DNA of 64,000 nucleotides from Roseomonas aerilata DSM 19363 (GTDB taxonomy: Bacteria; Pseudomonadota; Alphaproteobacteria; Acetobacterales; Acetobacteraceae): contig NZ_JONP01000010.1 in assembly GCF_000711725.1 (NCBI RefSeq), positions 124,001-188,000 of the forward strand, in the 5' to 3' direction. The translations under genes were made by a program, and so were the position numbers. The notes beneath the pieces are model-generated. The model did no database searches and had not been told where the DNA came from. It saw nothing but the letters and a program-made list of their open reading frames with translations. Shown here in pieces: positions 1-8,506 of the stretch. How positions within the stretch are numbered: the first letter of the stretch is position 1; each line of letters begins with the position of its first letter.

Positions 1-1285
1 GCATCACGGCGGCGAAGCGTAGCCCGACATGGTCGTCGAGCCATAATTGGTTGGCGAGGCGGGGCTGGGGAGGCAGGACGCCGGCGTCCCGCGCCCAGCC
101 GGCGGCGAGGCCGGGGCCGAGGGCGGGGCGGATGGGAACCAGCCGGTCCGCGGTGCCGCCGGACAGGGCCTCGGGGGTGAGAACGGATTCCATGGCCTTG
201 GCGTTGATGAGGCCGCCGAGGCGGACGGCCTCGCGGATATAGCCCCTCGCATGCGGGGCGCGCTCGGTGCCGTAGGTGTCGAGGAGAGAGTCGGACGCCT
301 CTCCACGGAGGACGCGGGCGAGCTTCCAGGCGAGGTTGGCGGCATCCCGGATGCCTGCGCACATCCCCTGGCCGAGGAAGGGCGGCGTCTGGTGCGCGGC
401 GTCGCCGGCGATCAGCAGGCGGCCCCTCCGCCAGCGGCGCGCGACGGTGCTGTGGAAGGTGTAGATGGCGGAGCGCTCGATGGTCGCATCCTCGGGCGTG
501 ATCCAGCGGGCGAGGAACTGCCAGGCGGCCTCGGGGCGCGAGAGGGCGGCGAGGTCGTCCTCGTCGCGCAGCGCGATCTCCCAGCGGCGGCGGTTGCCGG
601 TGCCGCGCACGTAGGTCGCGGGGCGCCTGGGATCGCAGTGCTGGACGGAGTGGTCGCCGAGGTCGGGGCGCGGGCGGGTCAGGATGGCATCCACGACGAG
701 CCAGCGCTCGTGGAAGCCGAGATCCTCCATCGCCTCGCCGATCCAGCGGCGAACGAGGGAGCGGGCGCCGTCGCAGCCGACGACGTAGCGGGCGCGGGCC
801 TCGCCGGGCTGGCCGTTGGAGAGGTCCTCGAAGCGGAGGCGGACCGAGTCCTCGCCGGGCTCGAGGGCGAAGACCTCGGCACGGTTGCGGAGCTCGACGG
901 AGGGGAAGCGGGCGGCGCCCTCCCGCAGCACCTTCTCCAGGTCGGGCTGGTGGAAGCGGTAGGAGATGTTCCAGCCGTGCGGGCCGACCGAGGAGGGGCG
1001 GGACCAGTCGAGGAGGAGGCGGCCGCTCGCGTCCACGAAATGCATGCCGGGCGAGACATGGGTGTGCGGCAGGATGGCCTCGGCGAGGCCCATCGACTGG
1101 AAGATGCGCATTACCTCGTCGTCGAAATGGACGGCGCGGGGCAGGTGGTAGGCGGCGGCCTCTCGCTCGAGCACGAGGGTGGTCAGGCCCATGGCGCCGA
1201 GCAGGTTGGCGAGGGCGGCGCCGACGGGGCCGTAGCCGATGATGGCGACGTCGTGGACGGGCGTTTCCGGCGGGGGCGCGGTCAT
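1..1285 (-). CDS. FAD-dependent aromatic-ring monooxygenase (MhpA/PheA-like), 3' end outside window
   Basis: The reading frame opens with MTAPPPETPVHDVAII, followed by the dinucleotide-binding motif GYGPVGAALANLLG and an acidic residue ending the second strand (LVLERE). This is the Rossmann start of class A flavoprotein hydroxylases, which use FAD, NAD(P)H and O2 to hydroxylate phenolic rings. The frame stays open to the window edge and ends there in WLDDHVGLRFAAV, typical of the C-terminal half of 3-(3-hydroxyphenyl)propionate hydroxylase-like enzymes. About 428 residues are visible against a usual 500-550, so roughly 100 lie outside. The start overlaps the stop of the NTF2-like gene as ATGA, implying translational coupling. 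The substrate is not deducible. Confidence 0.88.
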   Translation of the reverse strand, partial: MTAPPPETPVHDVAIIGYGPVGAALANLLGAMGLTTLVLEREAAAYHLPRAVHFDDEVMRIFQSMGLAEAILPHTHVSPGMHFVDASGRLLLDWSRPSSVGPHGWNISYRFHQPDLEKVLREGAARFPSVELRNRAEVFALEPGEDSVRLRFEDLSNGQPGEARARYVVGCDGARSLVRRWIGEAMEDLGFHERWLVVDAILTRPRPDLGDHSVQHCDPRRPATYVRGTGNRRRWEIALRDEDDLAALSRPEAAWQFLARWITPEDATIERSAIYTFHSTVARRWRRGRLLIAGDAAHQTPPFLGQGMCAGIRDAANLAWKLARVLRGEASDSLLDTYGTERAPHARGYIREAVRLGGLINAKAMESVLTPEALSGGTADRLVPIRPALGPGLAAGWARDAGVLPPQPRLANQLWLDDHVGLRFAAVM

Positions 1286-1917
1286 GCGGCGGTCTCCAGC
1301 CAGGCCATGGCCTCGGCGCGCAACGCAGCCTCGGCGGGGCTGCCGCGGCCGGGGAGGTCGTGAGGGACGGTGCGGCCGGCCTTGCGCAGGCGCCAGGCGA
1401 TGAAGCGGTGGCCGGGGGCGTCGTCCGCCAGTTCCTCGGCGCGGATGGAAAGCTGCGCGCCGGGGATGGCCGGGGCCATGCTGTCGTGGTCGTAGAGGGC
1501 GACGCGGTCGAGCACGCGCCAGATGCCGTCCTCGCGGCGCTGGATGCGATCGAGGAAGCGTATGATGGTCTCGCCGACGACCTCCACGCCCTCCACCGTG
1601 CCGCGCATGAACAGGAGGACGTCGGTCTCGGCAACGGCGTGGGGGCCGTTCAGGGCGATGCGGGTGCCGGCCATGGCGTGCTTGGAGAAGGAGACGCTCG
1701 GGCGGGCGCGGCAGGTCTCGACGAAGCCGGCATAGGGGCCGTTGAACCAGGAGACGGCGATGTGGCCCTCCGGGTGGAAAAGATCGGCCAGGGTGTCCCA
1801 GTCGCCGCTGTCCCGGGCGAAGCCCCAGGCCTGGATGAGCCGGCGGATGGCGGCGAGATCGACCTCCTCCACCGCGGAGAGGGGTTTGCCGGGGTGGGGC
1901 ATGGGGCGAGGCCTCAT
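1282..1917 (-). CDS. NTF2-like/SnoaL-type protein
   Basis: A 211-residue soluble protein. The segment IRRLIQAWGFARDSGDWDTL, followed by LFHPEGHIAVSWFNG and the later VGETIIRFLDRIQRR, is the alpha+beta cone layout of SnoaL/ring-hydroxylating-dioxygenase-beta-like proteins. The family includes dehydratases, isomerases and non-catalytic partners, so a specific reaction cannot be assigned. It overlaps both neighbours by ATGA: its start with the stop of the Bug gene upstream, and its stop with the start of the FAD hydroxylase. That argues it acts in the same catabolic route. No signal peptide is visible, so a cytoplasmic role is likely. Confidence 0.8.
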   Translation of the reverse strand: MRPRPMPHPGKPLSAVEEVDLAAIRRLIQAWGFARDSGDWDTLADLFHPEGHIAVSWFNGPYAGFVETCRARPSVSFSKHAMAGTRIALNGPHAVAETDVLLFMRGTVEGVEVVGETIIRFLDRIQRREDGIWRVLDRVALYDHDSMAPAIPGAQLSIRAEELADDAPGHRFIAWRLRKAGRTVPHDLPGRGSPAEAALRAEAMAWLETAA

Positions 1918-2900
1918 TCGATGGGGACTTCCAGCTCCCGCACGAGGCGGCCGAGGGTGTTGCGCTCGGCCGCCAGGAGCGAGGCCAGGGCGGCCGGGCC
2001 GTCGGCGGAGACGATGGCGCCGAGTTCGTTCAGGAGGCGGGCGCGTAGCTCGGGGGCGGCCAGCACGGCGGTAGCATCGGATGCGACGCGCTCGATCACG
2101 CCCGGCGGGGTGGCGGAGGGCGCGAGGAGGGCGAACCAGCCGCCCCGGGCGAAGCCGGGGACGGTTTCGGCCACGGTAGGAATGACCTCAAGGCCGGGCA
2201 TACGATCCGCCGCAGTGATCGCCAGCGGCACCAGCGTGCCGCTGCGGACCTGGGGGGCCAGGAGCGGCGTGCCGTCGATCACGAGGTCCGTGCGGCCGGC
2301 GATGATATCTGCCACCGCGGCGGGGCTGCCGTTGTAGGGGATGTTGGCGAGGGTGATGCCGAGGCCCCGCGCGATCTCCTCCCCGGCGAAGCGGGGCAGG
2401 CTCGTCGCGCCGCTGGTGGCAAGGGTGAGGGCGCGTCCGGGCTGGCGGCCGCGGGCCGCGAGGTCGGCGAGGGAGCGCAGGCCGAGGCCGGCATGGGCCG
2501 CGAGGATGAAGGGGGTGTTCATCACGAGGGTGATGGGCGCGAGGTCGCGCGCGGGGTCGAAGGGCATGGCACGCATCAGGTGCTGGTTCAGCACGAGCGG
2601 CGAGGCCTGGGAGAAGAGGAGGACGTGGCCGTCGGCCTCTGCCCGGGCCGCGGCCTGGGCACCGATGTTGCCCGCCGCGCCGGGGCGGTTGTCCACCACC
2701 ACGGGCTGGCGCCAGCGGGCCGCCAGGCGGTCGGCAAGGAGGCGCATGGCGGTGTCCGGTGCGCTGCCGGCGGAGGCAGCGACGATCACCCGGACGGGGC
2801 GCGAGGGGAAAGTGCCGGCCTGGGCCCGCGCAGACCGCGGCCGGGTGGCCGCGCCGAGGGCCACGGCCGTGGCGAGCAAGGTCCGTCGTCCCACCGGCAT
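1914..2900 (-). CDS. Bug/TctC-family periplasmic solute-binding protein
   Basis: A 328-residue member of the tripartite tricarboxylate transporter receptor family. The start at 2900 is chosen because AGGAAAC lies just upstream and the protein then begins MPVGRRTLLATAVALGAA, a twin-arginine-like signal peptide ending at ARAQ. The core shows the family signature FPSRPVRVIVAASAGSAPD and VVVDNRPGAAGN. These receptors bind carboxylates or aromatic acids in the periplasm. No TctA/TctB membrane genes are nearby, as is usual for expanded Bug families. It is the second gene of the leftward operon (IclR, Bug, NTF2-like, hydroxylase) and probably binds the pathway's substrate (inference). Confidence 0.92.
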   Translation of the reverse strand: MPVGRRTLLATAVALGAATRPRSARAQAGTFPSRPVRVIVAASAGSAPDTAMRLLADRLAARWRQPVVVDNRPGAAGNIGAQAAARAEADGHVLLFSQASPLVLNQHLMRAMPFDPARDLAPITLVMNTPFILAAHAGLGLRSLADLAARGRQPGRALTLATSGATSLPRFAGEEIARGLGITLANIPYNGSPAAVADIIAGRTDLVIDGTPLLAPQVRSGTLVPLAITAADRMPGLEVIPTVAETVPGFARGGWFALLAPSATPPGVIERVASDATAVLAAPELRARLLNELGAIVSADGPAALASLLAAERNTLGRLVRELEVPIE

Positions 2901-3000
2901 CCGTTGTTTCCTCCCCCGCGGCTCTGCGGCCATGGGGAAGGCTATAGGGGCGGTTAGGCCCCCACCGCGAGGACGATGACGGATCTGTCCACCTGGTGAA

Positions 3001-3774
3001 CTAGCCCTCTCCGGCCGCAAGGCGAGCTTCGATGAGTGCGGCGGTTTCCTGCAGAGGTTCCAGGCATTGGCGGATGCCTTCCTCCTGCCGGACGACGCGG
3101 GCCATCCAGATGACGTTGATGCAGCCGAGGACCCGGCCGTTGAGGCGGATGGGCAGGCCGATGGAGCCGGTATGGGGCCAGGGGCGGCCGCCCTGGCGCA
3201 GGCCGTAGCCGCGGCGGCGCGTGGCGGCGAGGAGGCGGGCGACGCGGGCGGGGTCGCGCGCAGGGGCGTCGGCGGGATCGTTGGAGGCGGCGAGGAGGGC
3301 GAGGAGGGCGTCCCGCTCGGGCTCCGGCGCGAAGGCGAGGTAGGCATGGCCCACGGTGCTGGCGAGCATGGGCAGGCGGCGGCCGACCATGCCGTGGTCG
3401 ATCGATAGGGGCGCGATGCGGTGGGTGGTATCGCGGATGACCATGCGCGTGCCCTCGAGCGTCGCGACGTCGCTCGGCCAGAGGATGCGGGCGGTGAGCG
3501 CGGCGAGGGCGGGTTTGGCGACGCCGGAGATCCAGTGCTCGTCCTCGAAGCCCTCGGCCAGCTCGCGCACGCGCAGGCGGGGGATGAAGCGGTCCTCGGT
3601 GGTGCCGCGGGCGACGTAGCCATCGTCGAGGAGGGTTTGCATGATGCGGTAGACCGTGGCGCGGGAGAGGCCCGTTTCGCGCGCGAGAGTCACGACGGTC
3701 GCCGTGCCGTGCCGGTTGAGGGCCGAGAGGACCGCGAGGCCGCGGGAGAGGGCGCGGATGGGCTTCGGCTGCAT
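3001..3774 (-). CDS. IclR-family transcriptional regulator
   Basis: 257 residues from the start at 3774, which is preceded by the strong ribosome-binding site GAGGAGGAGCC; a start 17 codons upstream exists but lacks one. The N-terminal winged helix (ALSRGLAVLSALNRHGTATV...LSRATVYRIMQTL) is followed by the IclR effector domain, with the typical C-terminal segment GSIGLPIRLNGRVLGCINVI. IclR proteins commonly sense aromatic or small-acid effectors and sit beside the catabolic genes they control. Here the gene is first in the leftward operon and diverges from the HMG-CoA-lyase-like gene 78 bp away, so it probably controls both directions. Confidence 0.93.
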   Translation of the reverse strand: MQPKPIRALSRGLAVLSALNRHGTATVVTLARETGLSRATVYRIMQTLLDDGYVARGTTEDRFIPRLRVRELAEGFEDEHWISGVAKPALAALTARILWPSDVATLEGTRMVIRDTTHRIAPLSIDHGMVGRRLPMLASTVGHAYLAFAPEPERDALLALLAASNDPADAPARDPARVARLLAATRRRGYGLRQGGRPWPHTGSIGLPIRLNGRVLGCINVIWMARVVRQEEGIRQCLEPLQETAALIEARLAAGEG

Positions 3775-3852
3775 TGCTGGCTCCTCCTCCACCGGGCTTC
3801 CCGGACCCGCCGCAGGGGTGCACAAGCCTGCGGCCCCTCCCCTTCATTCGCA

Positions 3853-4830
3853 ATGGGAACCCCTGACGTGACCGACCTTCCGAGCCGCGTTTCCATCAAC
3901 GAGGAGGGCCCGCGCGAGGGCTTCCAGATCGAGAAGGGGCCGATCGCGACGGCCGACAAGGTCGCGCTGATCGAGGCGCTGGCGGCGACGGGGCTGCGGC
4001 ACATCCAGGTGGCCTCCTTCGTCAGCCCGAAGCTCGTGCCGGGCTGGGCGGATGCGGAGGCGGTGGTGGGCGGCTTCGCGCCGCGAGAGGGCGTGGACTA
4101 CACGGCGCTGTGGTTCAACGCGGCGGGGCTGGAGCGGGCGCTGGCCTTCCGCGACCGTCTGAGCGTGACGGGCTCGATCTCGCTCTCGGCCTCCGAGGCG
4201 TTTTCCCGGCGCAACCTCAACCGCGACCGGCAGGGCAATATCGAGGCGATGCGCAAGCAGACGGCGGCGCATCTGGCGGCCGGCGTGCCGGTACGGCGGC
4301 TGGGGATCATGGCAGCCTTCGGCTGCAATTTCTCGGGCGAGGTGACGCCGGCGCAGGTCTTCACGGCGATCGAGGACGGGCTCTTGATCGCGCGGGAGGC
4401 GGGCGTGACGCTGGAGCGGCTCTCGCTGGCGGATACGATGGGCTGGGCGAATCCGGTGCAGGTGGAGCGGCTGGTGGGCGAGGTGCGGTCGCGCTGGCCG
4501 GAACTGGCGCTGACGCTGCACCTCCACGACACGCGCGGCATGGCGGTGGCCAATGCGCTGGCCGCGTTGCGAATGGGGGTGGCGAGTTTCGACGCGACGG
4601 TGGGCGGGCTCGGCGGCTGCCCCTTCGCGGCGCATCCGGGCGCGCCCGGCAACATCGCGAGCGAGGAGCTCGCAATGCTCTGCGAGGAGATGGGGATCGA
4701 GACAGGCATCGAGCTCGACGCGCTGATCGAGGCGGGGCACCTGGCGGAGAGGATCGTGGGGCACCCGTTGCCGAGCGCGCTGCTGCGCGGGGGCAGCCTG
4801 CGGGCGCTGCGCGCGAAGGTGGCGGCATGA
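3853..4830 (+). CDS. hydroxymethylglutaryl-CoA lyase-like enzyme
   Basis: 325 residues of the DRE-TIM metallolyase superfamily. N-terminal INEEGPREGFQIEKG is the metal-binding/catalytic loop (the usual DGLRE-type segment). LHLHDTRGMAVANALA supplies the HxH-type metal ligands, and GLGGCPFAAHPGAPGNIASE carries the C-terminal catalytic cysteine of HMG-CoA lyases. The family cleaves 3-hydroxy-3-methylglutaryl-CoA or related 3-hydroxyacyl-CoAs to acetyl-CoA plus a ketoacid. The ATG at 3853 lacks a clear ribosome-binding site, and an in-frame GTG at 3868 is an alternative. Its stop overlaps the CoA-transferase start (ATGA). The pairing suggests activation of an acid to its CoA ester followed by retro-Claisen or aldol cleavage; the true substrate may not be HMG-CoA. 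Confidence 0.87.
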   Translation: MGTPDVTDLPSRVSINEEGPREGFQIEKGPIATADKVALIEALAATGLRHIQVASFVSPKLVPGWADAEAVVGGFAPREGVDYTALWFNAAGLERALAFRDRLSVTGSISLSASEAFSRRNLNRDRQGNIEAMRKQTAAHLAAGVPVRRLGIMAAFGCNFSGEVTPAQVFTAIEDGLLIAREAGVTLERLSLADTMGWANPVQVERLVGEVRSRWPELALTLHLHDTRGMAVANALAALRMGVASFDATVGGLGGCPFAAHPGAPGNIASEELAMLCEEMGIETGIELDALIEAGHLAERIVGHPLPSALLRGGSLRALRAKVAA

Positions 4831-6029
4831 GCGTGCGGCCGCTGGAGGGGCTGCGGGTCCTCGAATTCTCTCACACCATCATGGGGCCCTGCGCGGGGCT
4901 CATCCTCGCCGATCTCGGCGCGGAGGTGGTGAAGGTGGAGCCGGCGCCGGACGGGGACCACACGCGGCGGCTGCCCGGTTTCGCGGCGGGGTTCTTCGCG
5001 ACCTTCAACCGCAACAAGCGCTCGCTGGCCATCGATCTCAAGCAGGCGGAGGGGCGGGCGGCGGTGCACCGGCTGGTGGCCTCGGCGGACCTCGTGCTGG
5101 AGAATTACGGGCCGGGGACGATGGAGCGGCTGGGCTGCGGTTGGGGGGATCTCTCGGCGCTGAATCCGCGGCTGGTCTACCTCGCGCTAAAGGGGTTCCT
5201 CGCGGGCCCCTACGAGAACCGGCCGGCGCTGGACGAGGTCGTGCAGTTCCAGTCGGGGCTTGCCTACATGACGGGGCCGCCAGGGCAACCGCTGCGGGCG
5301 GGCGCCTCGGTCGTTGACATCATGGGCGCGGTCTTCGGCGTGACGGCGGCGCTGGCGGCGCTGCGGGAGCGGGACGTGACGGGCAAGGGGCAGCGCGTGG
5401 GCAGCGCGCTGTTCGAGTCCGCGGCCTTCCTCGTGGGCTCGCACATGGCCGGCGCAGTGGTAACGGGGAAGCCCGTGCCGCCGATGCCCGCGCGGCAGGG
5501 TGCCTGGGGGATCTACGAGCCTTTCACGGCGTCCGATGGCGGGCAGGTCTTCGTGGGGGTGACGAGCGACGCACAATGGGTACGCTTCTGCGCGGCCTTC
5601 GGGCTGGAGGAGCTGGCAGCCGATGAGCGGTTGCAGCGCAACGCGGACCGGGTGGCGGCGCGGCCCTGGCTGATCCCGCGGCTGCGCGAGGAGCTGGGGC
5701 GGCTGACGCGGGACGAGGTGGTGGCGCGCTGCGAGGAGGCGGCGATCTCATGGGCGCCGGTGGGGAAGCCTGCGGATCTTTTCACCGACCCGCACCTGCT
5801 ATCTGGCGGCGGGTTGCTGGCGACGGCCATGTCCACACTCGGCGGTGGGACGACGGAGGCACTGCTGCCCGCGCTGCCGGTGGAGATGGGCGAGGATCGC
5901 GCGCGCGCGGGGCTGCGCCGGCAGCCGCCGCGGCTGGGCGAGCATAATGCGGAGGTGCTCGGCGAGGCCGGGATCTCCGCGGAGGAGATCGCGGCGCTCG
6001 CGCAGCACGGAGTTCTCTGCGGCGGCTAG
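4827..6029 (+). CDS. CaiB/BaiF family III CoA-transferase
   Basis: 400 residues. The N-terminus PLEGLRVLEFSHTIMGPCAG and LGAEVVKVEP is the hallmark of formyl-CoA transferase/carnitine-CoA-transferase-like proteins, followed by FNRNKRSLAIDLK and YLALKGF. A conserved Asp in the stretch RPALDEVVQFQSGLAYMTG is at about the position of the family's covalent CoA-carrying Asp. The enzyme moves CoA between carboxylates. It is translationally coupled to the lyase upstream (ATGA at 4827). Its stop overlaps the convergent zinc-ribbon gene by 4 bp (CTAG at 6026-6029). Confidence 0.92.
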   Translation: MSVRPLEGLRVLEFSHTIMGPCAGLILADLGAEVVKVEPAPDGDHTRRLPGFAAGFFATFNRNKRSLAIDLKQAEGRAAVHRLVASADLVLENYGPGTMERLGCGWGDLSALNPRLVYLALKGFLAGPYENRPALDEVVQFQSGLAYMTGPPGQPLRAGASVVDIMGAVFGVTAALAALRERDVTGKGQRVGSALFESAAFLVGSHMAGAVVTGKPVPPMPARQGAWGIYEPFTASDGGQVFVGVTSDAQWVRFCAAFGLEELAADERLQRNADRVAARPWLIPRLREELGRLTRDEVVARCEEAAISWAPVGKPADLFTDPHLLSGGGLLATAMSTLGGGTTEALLPALPVEMGEDRARAGLRRQPPRLGEHNAEVLGEAGISAEEIAALAQHGVLCGG

Positions 6030-6226
6030 CCGCCGGCGATGCCCTCGATGACGATGCCGCTGCCGCCGCAGTTGGGGCACTCGGCGCCGCTCAGCTTGCC
6101 GCTACCCTGGCACTGCGGGCAGACGTTCTCGCCGGTGCCGGGGGTGCCGGGCGGGGCGTCATCGCCCGGGTTCAGCGCGCCTGTTTGCGGCGCGCCCGAT
6201 GCCTTGCCTTCATTCGCGTCGGACAT
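6026..6226 (-). CDS. small zinc-ribbon protein with DnaJ-like CxxCxGxG repeats
   Basis: A 66-residue protein started at 6226 behind CTGGAGGCCGC. The first half is Pro/Gly/Asp-rich and probably disordered. The C-terminal half carries two adjacent motifs, CPQCQGSG and CPNCGGSG, matching half of the DnaJ central zinc-finger module and so able to bind one Zn ion. Stand-alone versions occur as uncharacterised molybdenum-cofactor- or chaperone-associated proteins; no function is assigned. It overlaps the end of the CoA-transferase tail to tail. Confidence 0.72.
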   Translation of the reverse strand: MSDANEGKASGAPQTGALNPGDDAPPGTPGTGENVCPQCQGSGKLSGAECPNCGGSGIVIEGIAGG

Positions 6227-6387
6227 GCGGCCTCCAGTTCCATTGGGTTTCTGCCGTTGACAACGCCCTGGCGGAGCGGCGCGTTTCGCGGGGTGACCGC
6301 GATGCGCTGTTTCCGGCGCGCCGCGTACCTGCCCCGGCAAAGCGCCCAGAGTTCGCGCAGGCCGAAGATCAGCCCCTCGTTCTCCAT
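6172..6387 (-). CDS. possible small basic protein (71 residues)
   Basis: An open frame from ATG at 6387, preceded by AGGAAG at suitable spacing, encodes MENEGLIFGLRELWALCRGR followed by a very Arg/Lys-rich tail. It overlaps the 5' end of the zinc-ribbon gene in another frame. The overlap and basic low-complexity tail make this doubtful. The first 25 residues and the ribosome-binding site are the only support. Confidence 0.25.
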   Translation of the reverse strand: MENEGLIFGLRELWALCRGRYAARRKQRIAVTPRNAPLRQGVVNGRNPMELEAACPTRMKARHRARRKQAR

Positions 6388-6493
6388 GGTCTTCCTATCT
6401 TTGCAGTGCAGCAAAGGAGGGTTGCAACACGCTTGCGTGACAAGGCTACGCAAGTCCGCATCCGCGATCCAGCTGCGCTAGCGTCAGGTTCCG

Positions 6494-7363
6494 ATGACGG
6501 CTCGCCAAGGGCCTATGTCGGATCGTCGCGAGAAGGCCGCCGGAGACGCGGCCGGAGGAGATGGCTCGACCATGGTCCAGGTCTCGACACCGACCACCCA
6601 CCTCCATGCCCACACCGAGCCAACGGTGCGGCGGATCGGCACGGAGGATGTCTGGAGCTCGCTCTCCCAGGGATGGCGAGATTTCCTCGAGGTTCCCACG
6701 CAGCTGTTCTTCCTCGCCATCATCTATCCCGTGGTCGGGCTGGCGCTGGGCTTCACGGCGGCGGGGGAAAACCTGCTCTCGCTTATCTGGCCGCTGACCG
6801 CGGGTTTCGCGCTGCTCGGGCCGATCGCGGCGCTTGGCATCTACGAGATGAGCCGACGGCGCGAGCGCGGATCGACCGTGCACTGGACGGACGCGCTCGC
6901 GGTGTTTCGCTCGGCCGGCATAGGCTCGATCATTGGCGTGGGCCTCGTGCTGCTGGTGCTGTTCCTGGCCTGGCTGGCGGCGGCACAATGGATCTTCCAG
7001 ACGACGATCGGGCCGGACCAGCCGGCCTCCTTCGGTGAGCTCTGGCAGCGGGTCTTCCATACGCCGGAGGGCACGCGACTGATGCTCGTCGGCAACCTCA
7101 CGGGCTTCGCCTTCGCTGTTGTCGCGCTCTCCGTTAGCGTGGTGTCCATTCCGCTGCTGCTGGAGCGCGACGTTGGGACGGTGGGCGCGATACGGACTTC
7201 CGTGCGGGCGGTGGTCGCCAATCCCGTGCCGATGGCGCTCTGGGGACTGGTGGTGGCAGCACTTCTGCTGCTGGGCTCTATCCCGCTCTTCGTCGGGCTC
7301 GCGGTGGTGATGCCGGTGCTGGGGCACGCGACGTGGCATCTTTACCGGAAGGTGGTGGTTTAA
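6494..7363 (+). CDS. DUF2189-family multi-pass inner-membrane protein
   Basis: 289 residues. After a polar N-terminus come five or six hydrophobic spans: FFLAIIYPVVGLALGF, LIWPLTAGFALLGPIAAL, SIIGVGLVLLVLFLAWLAA, FAFAVVALSVSVVSIPLLL and MALWGLVVAALLLLGSIPLF. The segment GIYEMSRRRERG after the second span and PLLLERDVGTVGAIRTSVRAV are typical of DUF2189. The function is unknown. Starts at 6494, 6515 and 6572 are all in frame; 6494 is kept because a short AGG precedes it, but the start is uncertain. Confidence 0.83.
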   Translation: MTARQGPMSDRREKAAGDAAGGDGSTMVQVSTPTTHLHAHTEPTVRRIGTEDVWSSLSQGWRDFLEVPTQLFFLAIIYPVVGLALGFTAAGENLLSLIWPLTAGFALLGPIAALGIYEMSRRRERGSTVHWTDALAVFRSAGIGSIIGVGLVLLVLFLAWLAAAQWIFQTTIGPDQPASFGELWQRVFHTPEGTRLMLVGNLTGFAFAVVALSVSVVSIPLLLERDVGTVGAIRTSVRAVVANPVPMALWGLVVAALLLLGSIPLFVGLAVVMPVLGHATWHLYRKVVV

Positions 7364-7464
7364 GGCCCCTCGGGAAGGGCGCTGCTCTCTCCGGACCTCA
7401 CCCGTCGGGAGCCGGAAGCGCCCGGCCTCCCGTCGGGCTCTCGCGGGTTCGGCGATCGAGCGCC

Positions 7465-7813
7465 GCCCGCAGGTGAAGACGAAGCCGAGGATTGAGAGCC
7501 ATAGCGGCACGACCTCCACGAGGGCGAGGTCGGGGCGACGCATGCGGAAGAAGAGGACGCTCCAGGCGATGTTCAGGCCGCCATTGGCCGTGAACTCCAG
7601 AACGAGTTTGCGGCGCGCGGCGGGTTACGGCGTCGCGCGCCAGGCACGCATGCCGGCGATGGTCGTCAGAGTGAAAATCGCCGTCCAGGCCGGAGCGAAG
7701 ACCCAGTCTGGCGGCTGCCAGGAGGGTTTGCGGAGGGCGAGGTACCAGGGGCCGATCCTGGTGGCGAGCGCGCCCGCGAGGCCGACGCCAATCGCTCCCG
7801 CGGCCGCAACCAT
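7465..7813 (-). pseudogene. tspO: TspO/MBR (tryptophan-rich sensory protein) pseudogene
   Basis: Reading left from the ATG at 7813 gives GPWYLALRKPSWQPPDWVF and APAWTAIFTLTTIAGMRAWR, the conserved first half of TspO with its Trp-rich loop. A TAA codon at about 7625-7627 stops the frame. In the same frame after it come PAARRKLVLEFTANGGLNIA, then WSVLFFRMRRPDLALVEVV and PLWLSILGFVFT, clearly TspO helices 3-4. The fifth helix with the usual PYLAWVSFA motif is absent. The gene therefore carries one nonsense codon and a lost 3' end. The family binds porphyrins and affects stress and photosynthesis gene regulation. Confidence 0.82.
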
Positions 7814-8083
7814 GGCCGGGTGCTATCCCTTAGGATAGCGTCCGGCGCGTCGTGCCGGAGCCATCGAGTCGCCTTGCTGCATCATCCCGCTTCTCCGTCC
7901 GGTTCCGGCATGTCTCTGAGCTTTGAAACCATCAAGTTTTCAGGCCCGCCCCGGGTTGCGGGATCGGAGGGCTGGCCACCTTTGCTCACCAGCGCGCGTT
8001 GCCCCGCCTCCGGGAACCGATGGGCATGTGGCCGCGCCGATCTCTCCTCCCGCATCTTGTCCAAAGAGAAAGGATCGTCACGC

Positions 8084-8506
8084 ATGTTTCGTCCCACCAT
8101 GATGGCTGCGCCGTTGCTGATCGGCCTTCTTGCCCTTCCGGGTGGCGCTGCCCGGGCGCAGGATGTGGCCGCGGGCCAGCGCGTCTTCGGGCAGTGCCGT
8201 GCCTGCCACATGGTCGATGCCTCCGACCGTAACGGGGTGGGGCCGAACCTCTACGGCGTGGTTGGCCGCCGGGCCGCGTCGCGCGAGAGCTACACTCGCT
8301 ACTCCGCCAACCTGAAGCAGCTCGGTTCCGAGGGGTATGTCTGGACGGAGGAAAATCTCCGGGCGTATCTCGCAAACCCGAAGGCGGTCGCGCCGCAGGG
8401 CAGCATGGCCTATGCGGGGCTGAGGAACGAGCAGCAGCTCACGGATGTCATCGCCTACATGAAGTCCGTGACGGCGGCCGCGCCCGCCGCTGCGCCGCCG
8501 AGCTGA
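8084..8506 (+). CDS. secreted class I cytochrome c
   Basis: 140 residues. A signal peptide (LLIGLLALPGGAARA) leads to the haem motif C38-R-A-C41-H42, the short-chain motif NGVGPNLYGVVGR, and the distal ligand Met108 in QGSMAYAGL. This is the mitochondrial-like c2/c550 type that shuttles electrons in the periplasm. The start at 8084 is chosen because it begins a proper signal peptide and AAAGGA lies upstream; the open frame extends 88 codons further without coding character. It stands alone between the tspO pseudogene and a long gap. Confidence 0.93.
   Translation: MFRPTMMAAPLLIGLLALPGGAARAQDVAAGQRVFGQCRACHMVDASDRNGVGPNLYGVVGRRAASRESYTRYSANLKQLGSEGYVWTEENLRAYLANPKAVAPQGSMAYAGLRNEQQLTDVIAYMKSVTAAAPAAAPPS

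Noticed and set aside
47-1363. 438-codon plus-strand open frame at the left edge
   Set aside because: Low-complexity Gly/Ala/Glu-rich product. The minus strand of the same region encodes a FAD hydroxylase with clear motifs that runs off the window.
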